Positions 1 to 9,487 of a DNA stretch of 64,000 nt are shown piece by piece. Under the pieces are notes generated by a model, which was not told the DNA's origin, searched no databases, and saw only the letters and a list, made by a program, of their open reading frames with translations. The stretch lies in assembly GCA_016794985.1 (NCBI GenBank), contig JAEUIQ010000011.1:1-64000 (forward strand), read 5' to 3'. Made by a program: the position numbers and the translations under genes. Each line of letters opens with the position of its first letter. Position 1 is the first letter of the stretch. The stretch is from Planctomycetaceae bacterium (lineage in GTDB: Bacteria; Planctomycetota; Planctomycetia; Pirellulales; Pirellulaceae).

Positions 1-1
1 A

Positions 2-817
2 TTGGCTCAAGCTCCGGAGTCGGGCGCGTTGGTTGTGTGGTCGGATGGCTCGTTTATCTATTGGCCCGAAGTTCACTTCGAAGGAACGACGGAATTCGTG
101 ATCGAGATCTCTGACGGTTCGTTGATCACGGCGGTAACGTATCGAGTGGAAGTCGTTCGTCCGAAGATCCTGCCACCGAATTTTGGAATTCCTGCGGAAA
201 CTGGCCCGCCACTCCATGCGCTGACTCCGGAAGAGCGAGCGGAGAATACTCGCGACAAAACGGAGCTTCATCGGCCCGAATTGAAGGAGTCAGCTCAAGT
301 TGAATCGGCCGATCGCGATGGCGTGCTCGCGATTAGCGAAGAGGAAAGAGTGGCGGAGTTGGTGCTTGAGCCGAGAGAAACATTCGAACCATTGGAATTC
401 AGTGTGCCCGAGCGGGCAATGAAGCCCATTCAGTGGCTTGAAATTCGTTCGAACTTTGATTGGAACGCCGAGTGGTACATCGGCCAGCGTGCACGATACC
501 AACTGGATCTGCAACAGGGTCGATTGCCGGAACTGCGAAGTTACGAAGTGGACGTGTTCGAACTAGAGAAGTTGGGATTGTCGCAGGTTGGTCCATGGGA
601 GCTGGAGTCGTTCGATTGGCCGCAATTACGGTCGTCGCATTCGGATTGGGCTCCCGCATTGACGTCGCATTTGGAATTGACGATCAGCTTGGGAGCAACG
701 GCAGCATGGTTGGTCTTCCACGGCCGAATGCTGGCCGTCGCGGCTGCCGCCACCGCCTTGCGTGACGCGGTCGATCCCACGCAATTATTGGAGCAAGCGG
801 TGGACGCCGATGGTTAG
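2..817 (+). CDS. C-terminal part of a cadherin-like repeat surface protein (5' partial)
   Basis: The reading frame is open to the left window edge, so only the last ~271 residues are present. The first ~50 residues (GALVVWSDGSFIYWPE... FVIEISDG) match the pattern of cadherin-like/VCBS tandem repeats (G-x-LV-x-DGSFxYxPxxxFxGxxxF-x-SDG) found in giant planctomycete surface proteins. A long Glu/Pro-rich linker (~60-130) follows, then a region without a recognised domain. Near the C-terminus is a hydrophobic stretch (residues ~222-250, LTISLGATAAWLV... MLAVAAAATAL) that could be a membrane anchor. I infer a cell-surface or adhesion role. The TTG at position 2 is probably internal rather than the real start. 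Confidence 0.7.
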   Translation: MAQAPESGALVVWSDGSFIYWPEVHFEGTTEFVIEISDGSLITAVTYRVEVVRPKILPPNFGIPAETGPPLHALTPEERAENTRDKTELHRPELKESAQVESADRDGVLAISEEERVAELVLEPRETFEPLEFSVPERAMKPIQWLEIRSNFDWNAEWYIGQRARYQLDLQQGRLPELRSYEVDVFELEKLGLSQVGPWELESFDWPQLRSSHSDWAPALTSHLELTISLGATAAWLVFHGRMLAVAAAATALRDAVDPTQLLEQAVDADG

Positions 818-960
818 GGATCCACTGCGACGATTAATCTTTTGTGGCTGACTGAAATAGTATCAAACCGCGGAGCGGTCTGAGATGTTCAATGGGAATC
901 GGAGTGTGGCGTGCTCCGTGATATTGAACTCGAATCGGACGGCAAAGTGATCCGCGACGA

Positions 961-1896
961 TCATTTGTAGTAGAACGAACTCGTTGGACCTTGTTCCCTA
1001 TTCCAACGTTGTAATTCCTGAATCGCCGACGGAAGGTCCGTTCTGTTGTTGGCTAATGCTTCTAGATTCCACAGATCCAGAAATACTCGTTGTCTGCGAC
1101 CGCGTGGCAACTGCAAGGCAGCTGCAAACGTCTGCATAGCAAGTTCTAGGTCCGGCAAATGAACCAACCCGTTGCTTGACATCCAATCCATGATTCCATT
1201 GCCAGGGCGAAGTGGAATCATGCTAGTCACATCACTCCCGCATCTGATGGCATGTTGAACGCTGGCTATCGTGTGTTTGAGGGTGTCGTTGGCGGAAACG
1301 CCCGGCGGTGGCAAGAGCAAAAACGTGCGAATAGAAAGTTTGTGTTCCAATAAAAAGGCACAGGCGTTCTCGTAATCAGCCAATGTCATTTGTTTATTGA
1401 GACTGTTCAGAATGTTCTCGTCGGCTGTCTCCAGTCCCATCGCCACTTGCAATTGGCCATGCAAGCGACCAGCAAAATCGGGAATTCGGCTAGACAATAG
1501 TCGAGGATGATTTTCGACCACCACGGTCTCAAAGTCCTGAACTAATGCTGCCAAACCCATAAGATCTTCTTTCGGAACGGCCTGTAGATCGAAAAAATTG
1601 CTCGCGTTGTAGAGCTTGATGATCTGGCGATGTTGGATGTTCGGTAAGATTTGTGTTAGCTGCTTTACCAAAGAACCTGGTCGAGTTGAAGTTTCGGTTG
1701 TGTACTGCCAAAGATCGCACATCAAACAGCGGAAGGGGCATTCTTTGCCGACCAAAAATACTGTCGAAGCTTCTTTTAGAACGCCATTTTCGTCCGGTTC
1801 TAGCTCGGTAACGAAAGCTGGCGGAAGGTTTGGATCGACTGGCTTTCGTGGTCCTCGCCATTCGAGTATTCGGGACGAGTCAAAGGATATCGGCAT
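961..1896 (-). CDS. Radical SAM protein, TIGR01210/RaSEA-like
   Basis: A 311-residue protein with the radical SAM cluster motif CX3CX2C (C53-PFR-C57-LM-C60), which binds a 4Fe-4S cluster and S-adenosylmethionine. The later part fits the SAM-radical barrel: VAMGLETADENILNSLNKQM resembles the GLET-type motif and RTFLLLPPPG the following strand. The layout resembles the TIGR01210 group, which includes the archaeosine synthase partner RaSEA, but I cannot assign a substrate. I chose the ATG at 1896; a TTG at 1959 would add 21 residues of doubtful coding character. It stands alone and is divergent from the SGNH gene to its right, so the 250-base spacer probably carries promoters for both. Confidence 0.8.
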   Translation of the reverse strand: MPISFDSSRILEWRGPRKPVDPNLPPAFVTELEPDENGVLKEASTVFLVGKECPFRCLMCDLWQYTTETSTRPGSLVKQLTQILPNIQHRQIIKLYNASNFFDLQAVPKEDLMGLAALVQDFETVVVENHPRLLSSRIPDFAGRLHGQLQVAMGLETADENILNSLNKQMTLADYENACAFLLEHKLSIRTFLLLPPPGVSANDTLKHTIASVQHAIRCGSDVTSMIPLRPGNGIMDWMSSNGLVHLPDLELAMQTFAAALQLPRGRRQRVFLDLWNLEALANNRTDLPSAIQELQRWNREQGPTSSFYYK

Positions 1897-2065
1897 AGAG
1901 TTGATGTAGAATGTGGATCGGAAACGGATTCGATTAGTATAGCCACTCCTGCTCAGCAAGATAAAGTCCAGGAAGGATCATGATATCAGATTACGGCTTG
2001 CGGGGTCGTTGCAATACTCGGGTTTTGTCAACCAGGTGTAAAACACCCTACAAAAACATCGCGTT

Positions 2066-2081
2066 CCACGTATAATCGTGG
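2066..2081 (+). promoter_or_regulatory. Consensus -10 hexamer framed by an inverted repeat
   Basis: CCACG-TATAAT-CGTGG: a perfect TATAAT at 2071-2076 lies between 5-base inverted repeat arms, 73 bases before the SGNH gene's ATG. No convincing -35 box is visible 16-18 bases upstream. It could be an operator-covered promoter, or a chance hairpin. Confidence 0.35.
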
Positions 2082-2148
2082 TTTCACGAAATGCGCGGCT
2101 GATGCCGAGTGGTTGGTGGATTCCGAAAATCTTGGGAGAGCGAATGTA

Positions 2149-3231
2149 ATGCAAATAAAATCTGTCTTCCGGATAAGGCGGCAATGGTTTCGATGTCATG
2201 TGGGTCATGATGTGGTATTGGGCAGCATGTTGACCCTTGGCGTAGCTTGGATCCTTGCGTTGGGTGAAATGAACTACGCCGCGGAAGTGGAGCATCGCAA
2301 AGAGTCATTGCTCAGTAACTTGGGTCTTGATTTACGAGTTCTAGACGCTCGGCAAGATGAACCGCCCAAAGTGCCGCCGTCGGCGAAACTGCAAGCTCAT
2401 GATCGACTAACGCTGGTTGGCGGAACGATGGTCGAGCGTCTGCAGACCGATGGACGGCTGGAGGCTGCATTGTACCATTCCCTGAATTCACAGCAGTTTC
2501 AAATTCGCAATTTGGGATGGAGCGGTGATGACGTATGGGGAACAGCCCGAGCAGTCTTTGGACAGGCAAGCGACGGATTTGAACGATTGCGGGCAGACCT
2601 CCAATTTACCCAACCGACGGTTGTAGTGGTTGCGTATGGTGCTAACGAGTCTTTTGCGGGGGCTGAAGGATTGGAGAGCTTTGTCCGCGGTTTGGAACGA
2701 TTGTTGTTGATGGTCAAGGAGTCAGGTGCTCGACCACTTTTGGTGACTCCACCACCATTCGAAGATTTGGGCTCGCCGATGCCATCGATGCAAATAGCCA
2801 ATGAGAACCTCGCGATCTATTGCCGAGCCATTCGCGAAATTGCCGCACAACAAAACTTGGAGTTGATTGACTTGCACCAACGTGTGTTAGCGACGGCGAG
2901 GCCAAGTGAATCGCGGACCTACAATGGCGTGCACATGACACCTGCCGGTACGGCAGAAGTCAGTCGGATTTTGGCTGAAGAGATGTTGGGGCAAAAAATC
3001 GCGGATAAACACTGGGATCAACTCAACCAGGCGGAAAACCTGTTAGGGATGATTCGCAGGAAAAACGAATGGTATTTTCATCGCTATCGGCCGCAAAACG
3101 AAACCTACCTGTTTTTGTTTCGTAAACATGAGCAGGGAAACAATGCGGTCGAAATCCCACAGTTCGACGAGTTAGTGAATCGTGCCGAACAAGATGTTCG
3201 GCGCGAGGCAAGCAACCTCCCCCTTAAGTGA
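2149..3231 (+). CDS. SGNH/GDSL-like hydrolase-fold protein lacking the block I serine
   Basis: A 360-residue protein with an N-terminal hydrophobic anchor (residues ~22-40). Later SGNH blocks are present: NLGWSGDD (~121-128), block III GANES (164-168) and block V NGVHMTPAG with the catalytic-type His at 262. Block I reads LVGGTMVER (~89-97), so the GDS(L) nucleophile serine is replaced by Thr or missing. That form recurs in planctomycete SGNH domains attached to haem proteins, which suggests a non-hydrolytic or altered role. I chose ATG 2149 because GGGAGAG lies 9 bases upstream; an in-frame TTG at 2113 is less likely. It is the first of five co-directional genes and is followed after 148 bases by the haem-binding protein. 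Confidence 0.8.
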   Translation: MQIKSVFRIRRQWFRCHVGHDVVLGSMLTLGVAWILALGEMNYAAEVEHRKESLLSNLGLDLRVLDARQDEPPKVPPSAKLQAHDRLTLVGGTMVERLQTDGRLEAALYHSLNSQQFQIRNLGWSGDDVWGTARAVFGQASDGFERLRADLQFTQPTVVVVAYGANESFAGAEGLESFVRGLERLLLMVKESGARPLLVTPPPFEDLGSPMPSMQIANENLAIYCRAIREIAAQQNLELIDLHQRVLATARPSESRTYNGVHMTPAGTAEVSRILAEEMLGQKIADKHWDQLNQAENLLGMIRRKNEWYFHRYRPQNETYLFLFRKHEQGNNAVEIPQFDELVNRAEQDVRREASNLPLK

Positions 3232-3379
3232 TCACCGGTGTTTAGGGTCGGGTTGCAGACAAGTTGGTGACGACTCGTGGCCTGAACCAAATGATATCGT
3301 TTTACTTGTACGAGTCTATTGCTAAGTCTATTGGTTAGCCATGTGCCCGATTGGATTACGTCAACAGAGGAAACCGTTA

Positions 3380-6300
3380 ATGATTCGACCGACGACTCGT
3401 TCTTGCCCGTGCCTGGGTTTCTATTTGCTCCGGAATAGACTTGGTTGGTTTTCCAAGGCAATCTTGATAGGCATCATGAGCGCTTCGTCGCTGTTTGGGC
3501 AGCGAGATCTGCAGAACATTCCAGACCCTGACCCCGCGGTCTCGTTGGCATCATTTGCTTTACCCGAGGGAATGGAAGCGAAATTGTTTGCTGGCGATGG
3601 TCAAATAGCCAAGCCAATTCATATGAATTTTGACGCACGCGGTCGTCTTTGGGTGGCGGGGAGCGAAGTTTATCCACAAATAGAACCAGGCCAATCCGCG
3701 ACGGACAAAGTGTTTATCTTGGAGGATAAGGATCAAGACGGGGTTGCTGAGCACGTGATCGTGTTTGCGGACGATCTATTAGTCCCAACCGGAATCCTGC
3801 CTGACGAGAACGGAGGCTGCTACGTCGCGAACAGTACAGAGCTGTTGTACTTATGGGATAGCGATGGGGATGGAAAGGCAGATCAGCGAAGAATCGTGTT
3901 GAGTGGGTTTGGGACCGAGGATACGCATCACTTGCTGCATACGTTGAATTGGGCGCCCGACGGATCAATGTTCATGAACCAATCGATCTATATCCACAGT
4001 CATGTTGAAACGCCTTGGGGCGTACGGCATATGAACGGTGGTGGCATCTGGCGTTTTCGTCCGGATTCCGTCGAGTTGGAGGTGCATTGCTTGGGGTTTG
4101 TTAATCCCTGGGGAACGATCTTTGATCGGTGGGGACAGAGTTTTGCAACCGACGGGGCTTATGGCGAAGGAATCAATTATGTCTTCCCGAACTCGGTCTT
4201 CGTCACTTCGCCGGGTGCCACCCGAATTGTCGGTGGAATGAATCCAGGAAGTCCGAAACATTGCGGATTAGAGATGATCAGTGGTCGGCATTTCCCCACG
4301 GAATGGCAAGGCAACATGATTGCCAATGACTTTCGGGCCAATCGAGTTTGTCGTTTTGAAGTGGAACCTCAAGGCTCGAGTTATCGATCCCGTCAACTGG
4401 AGGAAGTTATTCGCAGCACTCATCAGGCGTTTCGGCCAATTGACGCAAAAATGGGTGCTGATGGTGCACTATACATAGCCGATTGGTACAACCCAATCAT
4501 TCAGCATGGCGAAGTTGATTTTCGCGACCCGCGGCGCGACAAGCAACGCGGCCGAGTGTGGCGTCTATCGTTTCCGGCCCGTGAGTTGGTGAAACGTCCA
4601 GATTTGACGACAATGAATCCGACCGAACTCTTGGAGCAACTTCGAGCTCCGGAACAAAGCACGAGAACATGGGCCAAGCGATTCTTGCGGCGCCATCCGA
4701 AGTCAGATGTCTTGGAGGCGATTTCGAAGGCCATCCGCACGACACAACAGGCAATGCCGTCGCCAGTTGACGAACGATACGCGATGGAACAGCAGTATTT
4801 ACTGGAGCTATTATGGGCTGGTCTACATTTGGATCATTTGGATCGAGAGCTACATCGCGAGTTATTGTCGTCTCAGGATGGGCGAATTCGCGCGGCGGCC
4901 GTTCGGGTCGCGAGTGACTTCTTGCATCGAGCAGACCGTGCGGAATTGGTTCAAGTCTTGGCCAAAGCGATTCAAGACGAGCACCCGCAGGTGCGGTTGG
5001 AGGCGGTCGTGGGACTTCGGCGAGTTCCTGAATCAGGCTCCGCAACTATTGCCCTCCGTGCCTTAGAAAGGCCGGTTGATGCGAGCTTGGATTTTGCACT
5101 TTGGAAGACGCTGCGGGATCTTGGGCCGACTTGGGTTCCACTCGCGGAGAATGGCCAATTTGATTTCGGTGGGAACCCGGATTCACTGACGTTTGCCTTG
5201 AAGACAGTGGACTCGACTGACGTGGTACAACCGCTTCTGAAGTTGTTGAACGCCGAGAGTTTGAAGGGGGACGCAGCAAACTCAGTGATTCGCCAAATTG
5301 CCTTGACTGCGAATTCCGAACAATTGGATCAGTTGTTGCAATGGATCGAGCGACAGCCGGAGGCCAATCAGTTGCCGTGGGTGTTGATTGTGGGTACGGA
5401 AGGCAAAGCGGTTCCTAGTGCTCGGCCCAAGTTGCTTGCGGAACAAATTGAGAAATTGATTCGAGACGGCGATGCTCTTCCCCTCGATACGACCACTCAG
5501 CTCTTGCGAACGGCGGCGAAGTGGAAGGATCCCGCAACGGACAGTTTCCTGTGGCAGTTGGCGACTCAGGTCGGGGAATCGCAGGCGCCGGTCTCTGAAG
5601 CTGCGGTACGAGCGTGGGCGGAGATGCTGGTTGGAATCGACCCGGAATCACGACGTCAAGGCGCAGAACAATTCTTGAAACAAGCTGAAACTTGGAGTCC
5701 TGGGACGGCTCGGCGAAGATTGTGGGTTGGCCAAATTGCTCGGTGGGACGTGGAAAGTGCTGTGCCGTTGATTGCGGCAGAGTTAATGAGTTCTGAAACG
5801 GGTCATCTCTCCCAATTGCTTACCAACATCTTCGAACAAAAAGGAGGGCAGGAGGCCTTGGCAACCCACTTGGCCAGTGCGGGTATTCAATTGACTCCCG
5901 ATGTTGCGCGGGAAGTCATACGCTTGCAGCGGGCATCGCCAGCCCCCCAGGAGTCGTTGGCGACAATCCTTCGCAAAGTTGGGCAATTGTCCGAAGCAGG
6001 GTGGAAGTTCTCAGCTGAAGAACAAGTGAAGTTCTTGCAGCGAATTGCTGCCGAGGGTGATCCGGTCGCTGGTGAATTGGTTTATCGCCGAAATGACTTG
6101 CAATGCATGAATTGTCATGCGATAGGCGGTGTTGGTTCGACAGTTGGGCCGGACATGATTTCGATCGGAGCCAGCGCCCCGGTCGACTACTTGTTGGATT
6201 CGTTGTTAAATCCTTCGTCAAAAGTTAAGGAGGGCTATCACTCGAAGAAAATCCTTACTGTTGACGGATTGATTGTGACGGGGATTGTGCAAAGCCACTC

Positions 6301-6949
6301 GGGCGGTGTTTATCGTCTCCGACTGGCGGATGGAAGTTTCAAGTCGATCGCGGAAACCGAAATTGAAGAAATTGCCGATGGAAGCAGCTTGATGCCAGCG
6401 GGCTTGTGCGATTCGTTAACCGCGAAAGAGCTGATCGATTTGACGAGCTTTTTGTCCAACCTGGGTCGGACGGATCGATTTTCCATTCGCTCAGATCGTT
6501 TTGCCCGAGCGTGGCAAGTCTTGGGCTGGGATCAACCAACGCATCATTTGCTCAATCGAACGAGCTTCGACAGTGTCACAGATGGTCAAGCGAGTTTGCC
6601 CTGGCAGCCCTTGTATCCGTTAGTCTCCGGAGGACTGCTGATGCAAGAATTGCCAACATATAAAATACATGCAAACGTGCCGCCGACCACATTTCTTAAA
6701 ACATTGATTCAAGTAAATGAAGCTGGGCGAATGGAGTTACGTGTGTCGGATGCCAAAGGGCTGCAACTGTGGATCCAAGGCAAGCCAACTCCTGTGACAG
6801 GCAACACGATCATCATTGAGCGACCCATTGGCGAATGCGAAGTCATTCTAGCGGTCGATCGACAAGTTGTTGCACCTGAACTGAGCTTGGAAGTGATGGC
6901 AACGGAAAACGGATCGGCTGTTTTCAAATTACCGTTGTCGTTTCAATGA
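3380..6949 (+). CDS. PVC-type haem-binding CxxCH protein: propeller, HEAT repeats, cytochrome c domain
   Basis: About 1189 residues. After a signal-type segment (SKAILIGIMSASSLFGQ, ~25-41) comes a ~370-residue beta-propeller domain of the TIGR02604 type, formerly called putative membrane-bound dehydrogenase. Landmarks are the EDKDQDGVAEHV and DSDGDGKADQ calcium-loop-like repeats, GAYGEGINY and ADGALYIADWYNPI. A helical HEAT-like region (~420-870) follows, then a TIGR02603 cytochrome c domain with CMNCH at residues 909-913 (c-type haem) and a ~200-residue beta-rich tail. The family is specific to Planctomycetes, Verrucomicrobia and relatives; roles in periplasmic electron transfer coupled to sugar or polysaccharide oxidation are suspected but unproven. 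I prefer ATG 3380 (AGAGGAAA upstream) to ATG 3341. The PSCyt gene follows after 31 bases. Confidence 0.88.
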   Translation: MIRPTTRSCPCLGFYLLRNRLGWFSKAILIGIMSASSLFGQRDLQNIPDPDPAVSLASFALPEGMEAKLFAGDGQIAKPIHMNFDARGRLWVAGSEVYPQIEPGQSATDKVFILEDKDQDGVAEHVIVFADDLLVPTGILPDENGGCYVANSTELLYLWDSDGDGKADQRRIVLSGFGTEDTHHLLHTLNWAPDGSMFMNQSIYIHSHVETPWGVRHMNGGGIWRFRPDSVELEVHCLGFVNPWGTIFDRWGQSFATDGAYGEGINYVFPNSVFVTSPGATRIVGGMNPGSPKHCGLEMISGRHFPTEWQGNMIANDFRANRVCRFEVEPQGSSYRSRQLEEVIRSTHQAFRPIDAKMGADGALYIADWYNPIIQHGEVDFRDPRRDKQRGRVWRLSFPARELVKRPDLTTMNPTELLEQLRAPEQSTRTWAKRFLRRHPKSDVLEAISKAIRTTQQAMPSPVDERYAMEQQYLLELLWAGLHLDHLDRELHRELLSSQDGRIRAAAVRVASDFLHRADRAELVQVLAKAIQDEHPQVRLEAVVGLRRVPESGSATIALRALERPVDASLDFALWKTLRDLGPTWVPLAENGQFDFGGNPDSLTFALKTVDSTDVVQPLLKLLNAESLKGDAANSVIRQIALTANSEQLDQLLQWIERQPEANQLPWVLIVGTEGKAVPSARPKLLAEQIEKLIRDGDALPLDTTTQLLRTAAKWKDPATDSFLWQLATQVGESQAPVSEAAVRAWAEMLVGIDPESRRQGAEQFLKQAETWSPGTARRRLWVGQIARWDVESAVPLIAAELMSSETGHLSQLLTNIFEQKGGQEALATHLASAGIQLTPDVAREVIRLQRASPAPQESLATILRKVGQLSEAGWKFSAEEQVKFLQRIAAEGDPVAGELVYRRNDLQCMNCHAIGGVGSTVGPDMISIGASAPVDYLLDSLLNPSSKVKEGYHSKKILTVDGLIVTGIVQSHSGGVYRLRLADGSFKSIAETEIEEIADGSSLMPAGLCDSLTAKELIDLTSFLSNLGRTDRFSIRSDRFARAWQVLGWDQPTHHLLNRTSFDSVTDGQASLPWQPLYPLVSGGLLMQELPTYKIHANVPPTTFLKTLIQVNEAGRMELRVSDAKGLQLWIQGKPTPVTGNTIIIERPIGECEVILAVDRQVVAPELSLEVMATENGSAVFKLPLSFQ

Positions 6950-6980
6950 CCGAAGGGCTTCAAAATCAGTCATCGATAAC

Positions 6981-9458
6981 TTGAGCGAGGCTCCATTGCC
7001 AGTACAACGAACCCACAAACGAATTGTGATGGCGATTGCAATGCTGGTGCTCAGTTGGCTGGGAGCCAATCCAACGACGCAAAGTCGCGCGGACGATGAC
7101 TTTTTCGAGGCTCGCATCCGACCGCTATTCGTAAATCATTGTCTTCCGTGTCATAGCGACGAGCAAGCCGAAGCTGGGCTCTCGTTGGAGTCTCGAGAAG
7201 GTTGGATTTCTCGCGACGTGATCAGTCTGGGTTCACCGGACCAAAGTCTTCTGATCAAGGTCGTGCGGGGTGAAGTAACCGACCTGCAAATGCCGCCTCC
7301 CGACAGCGATCGGAAGAGCTTAACGAAAGAGCAAATCCATGATCTCGAGCAATGGATCCGGGATGGGGCTGCGGACCCGCGGGCGAGGAACACCGCACCG
7401 GGTGGTCCGGCCAGACGTTCGCGGCAGTTCCAGATTACGGAGCAAGATCTCGCGCACTGGGCTTTTCAAGCTTTATCTCACGGCGACCACCAGGTCCATC
7501 GGAAATCAGACCCGCTGGCGGCTGGGCGAGCAATCGATGAGATTCTTAACCAAGTCCACGCAGCGCGCGGACTTCAGCCGTTGGCGAAAGCAGATCCGCG
7601 CGTCCTTGTTCGCAGAGCCTATTTTGATCTTTGGGGTCTGCCACCAGAACCCGAAGTTGTCGAACGATTCGCGGCGGATCCCAGCGATGCCGCTTGGTCC
7701 GAATTGATCGAACGATTGCTGGCATCGCACCATTATGGCGAACGCTGGGGGCGATTTTGGTTGGACTGGGTCAGATTCGCGGAATCGAATGGCTACGAAC
7801 GGGACGGACCAAAGCCACACGCCTGGCGTTATCGCGATTACGTGCTGGAGTCGTTCAGTGCAGACAAGCCTTACGACCGGTTCCTGCAAGAACAGTTGGC
7901 GGGTGATTTATTGATCGCGGCGGAGGGGTTGACTCCGACCGAGCACGCAAGATCTTGGCGTGAGGCGATCATCGCGACGGGATACCATCGGCTGCATATC
8001 TGGGACGACGAACCGGACAATAGTCTAGTTTCTGAATACGACGATTTGGATGATGTGCTTGTGACAACCAGTGCGGCGATCATGGGCCTAACCATTGGTT
8101 GCGCTCGGTGTCATGATCACAAGTTTGATCCCGTAAGCCAGGCGGACTACTACTCACTTTTGGATATGTTTCGCGATATCGATCCCTATGGACTCACGAT
8201 TCGAGGTGGAGGTGGTCGAGGGACTGGGCGAATCGAGACCTGGTTGTGTGCGGATTCGGAATTAGCGCAATGGCGTCAAGAATGGCAACAACAAATTGAT
8301 TCGTTGCAAAGCCAAATGGAAAACGCACCCTCGCCGTTAGCTGAGGATTTGACAACGAAATTGGCTGCCTTGAAATCCCAAAAACCGCCTTTCGAGCAAG
8401 CCTTATCCATTCAGGCTCGTTCAGGCGAACGTCCGGTCACTCACGTTCTAGCGCGAGGCGATTTTAATAGCCCGCTGCAACCGGTCCACGCTGGCCTTCC
8501 AGAAGTGTTTGTGAAGTTAGGCTGGAATGGTCCAACCCTGGGTACAGTTGTTGAGCAGGACACGAGGCGAGCCATCAATCGCTTGGACTTTGCACGCTGG
8601 TTGACCGGAGAGGCCCGCGCACTGACGGCGCGTGTATTGGCGAATCGCATCTGGTTGAACCATTTCGGAAAAGGTATTGTAGAAACTCCTGACGACTTCG
8701 GTTACACAGGATTGCCGCCCACAAATCTTGAACTTCTGGATTTTTTGGCTGGTGAGCTGATCGTCAACGATTGGTCGATTAAGTCGTTGCACCGATCGAT
8801 TATGTACTCGGTTGCCTACCGCCGAAGTTCTTCATTGTTATCGCCTGAATCTCAAGTCAACATCGCCATCGACGAAGACAATCGCTTGTTTTGGCGACAA
8901 AATTTGAGACGACTGGACGCCGAGAGCATTCGAGATTCACAATTGGTTTATGCCGGGGTGCTGCATGAAAAGCGTGGTGGCCCCAGTGTCTTCAGTGATC
9001 TCCCGAGCGAAGTTCGAGAAACTGCGAACCCAATATCATTGTCTTTCTGGGGCACGAGCCCGCCGGAAGAGCAAAATAGTCGTAGCGTATTCTTGTTTGT
9101 TAAACGCTCACTCAAACATCCCCTTCTAGAGGCGTTTGATTTTGCCAATAGTCATTCTCCGGTGGGGCAACGTTCGGTTACCACGGTATCCCCGCAGGCC
9201 CTGGTGCTTCTGAATGACGAGTTTGTGCGTCAACAAGCCGAACGAGTTTTTAGTCGAATTGCGTCGCAATGTTCGGAACGGGACGCACGAATTCAGGCGT
9301 TATGGCAATTGGTTTGGCAACGGCCTCCTTCCGAGGTCGAGTTGCAGATGGCCCTTCAATTCTTGACCACTGATGAAGATTCGCGGGACGAGACTCAACG
9401 ATGGATCGTGCTAACGCGGGCAGTGCTTAACAGTAACGAGACGATTTACATCGATTGA
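6981..9458 (+). CDS. Planctomycete cytochrome C protein (PSCyt1-DUF1549-DUF1553)
   Basis: An 825-residue secreted protein. A basic then hydrophobic N-terminus (RTHKRIVMAIAMLVLSWLG) looks like a signal peptide. PSCyt1 carries CLPCH at 54-58 for c-type haem. DUF1549 (~175-385) includes the conserved ERWGRFWLDWVRFAE stretch and a second CxxCH, CARCHDHKFDP. DUF1553 fills ~525-780 (ANRIWLNHFGKGIVETPDDFG, WRQNLRRLDAESIRDS). Genes of this type are nearly always paired with a DUF1501 gene, as here 29 bases downstream. Function is unknown; the haem sites suggest periplasmic redox chemistry. The TTG at 6981 keeps the positive n-region; ATG 7029 would remove it. No clear Shine-Dalgarno supports either. 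Confidence 0.88.
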   Translation: MSEAPLPVQRTHKRIVMAIAMLVLSWLGANPTTQSRADDDFFEARIRPLFVNHCLPCHSDEQAEAGLSLESREGWISRDVISLGSPDQSLLIKVVRGEVTDLQMPPPDSDRKSLTKEQIHDLEQWIRDGAADPRARNTAPGGPARRSRQFQITEQDLAHWAFQALSHGDHQVHRKSDPLAAGRAIDEILNQVHAARGLQPLAKADPRVLVRRAYFDLWGLPPEPEVVERFAADPSDAAWSELIERLLASHHYGERWGRFWLDWVRFAESNGYERDGPKPHAWRYRDYVLESFSADKPYDRFLQEQLAGDLLIAAEGLTPTEHARSWREAIIATGYHRLHIWDDEPDNSLVSEYDDLDDVLVTTSAAIMGLTIGCARCHDHKFDPVSQADYYSLLDMFRDIDPYGLTIRGGGGRGTGRIETWLCADSELAQWRQEWQQQIDSLQSQMENAPSPLAEDLTTKLAALKSQKPPFEQALSIQARSGERPVTHVLARGDFNSPLQPVHAGLPEVFVKLGWNGPTLGTVVEQDTRRAINRLDFARWLTGEARALTARVLANRIWLNHFGKGIVETPDDFGYTGLPPTNLELLDFLAGELIVNDWSIKSLHRSIMYSVAYRRSSSLLSPESQVNIAIDEDNRLFWRQNLRRLDAESIRDSQLVYAGVLHEKRGGPSVFSDLPSEVRETANPISLSFWGTSPPEEQNSRSVFLFVKRSLKHPLLEAFDFANSHSPVGQRSVTTVSPQALVLLNDEFVRQQAERVFSRIASQCSERDARIQALWQLVWQRPPSEVELQMALQFLTTDEDSRDETQRWIVLTRAVLNSNETIYID

Positions 9459-9487
9459 TCATCACCGCGGTGTTTGGAGTTAAACGC

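Noticed and set aside
881-970. Short + strand frame (VLRDIELESDGKVIRDDHL, GTG 911)
   Set aside because: Only 19 codons from the GTG, an in-frame stop lies at 881, and no family is visible; likely chance or a decayed fragment.
2000-2045. Possible tRNA-like hairpins near 2.0 kb
   Set aside because: The pairings (GGTGT/ACACC) are short, and there is no T-loop GGTTCGANTCC or acceptor stem; no tRNA was found anywhere in the window.
4125-4141. ATCGGTGGGGACAG inside the haem-binding protein matches the 15-kb array
   Set aside because: These bases encode the conserved FDRWGQ motif of the TIGR02604 domain, so protein conservation explains the match.
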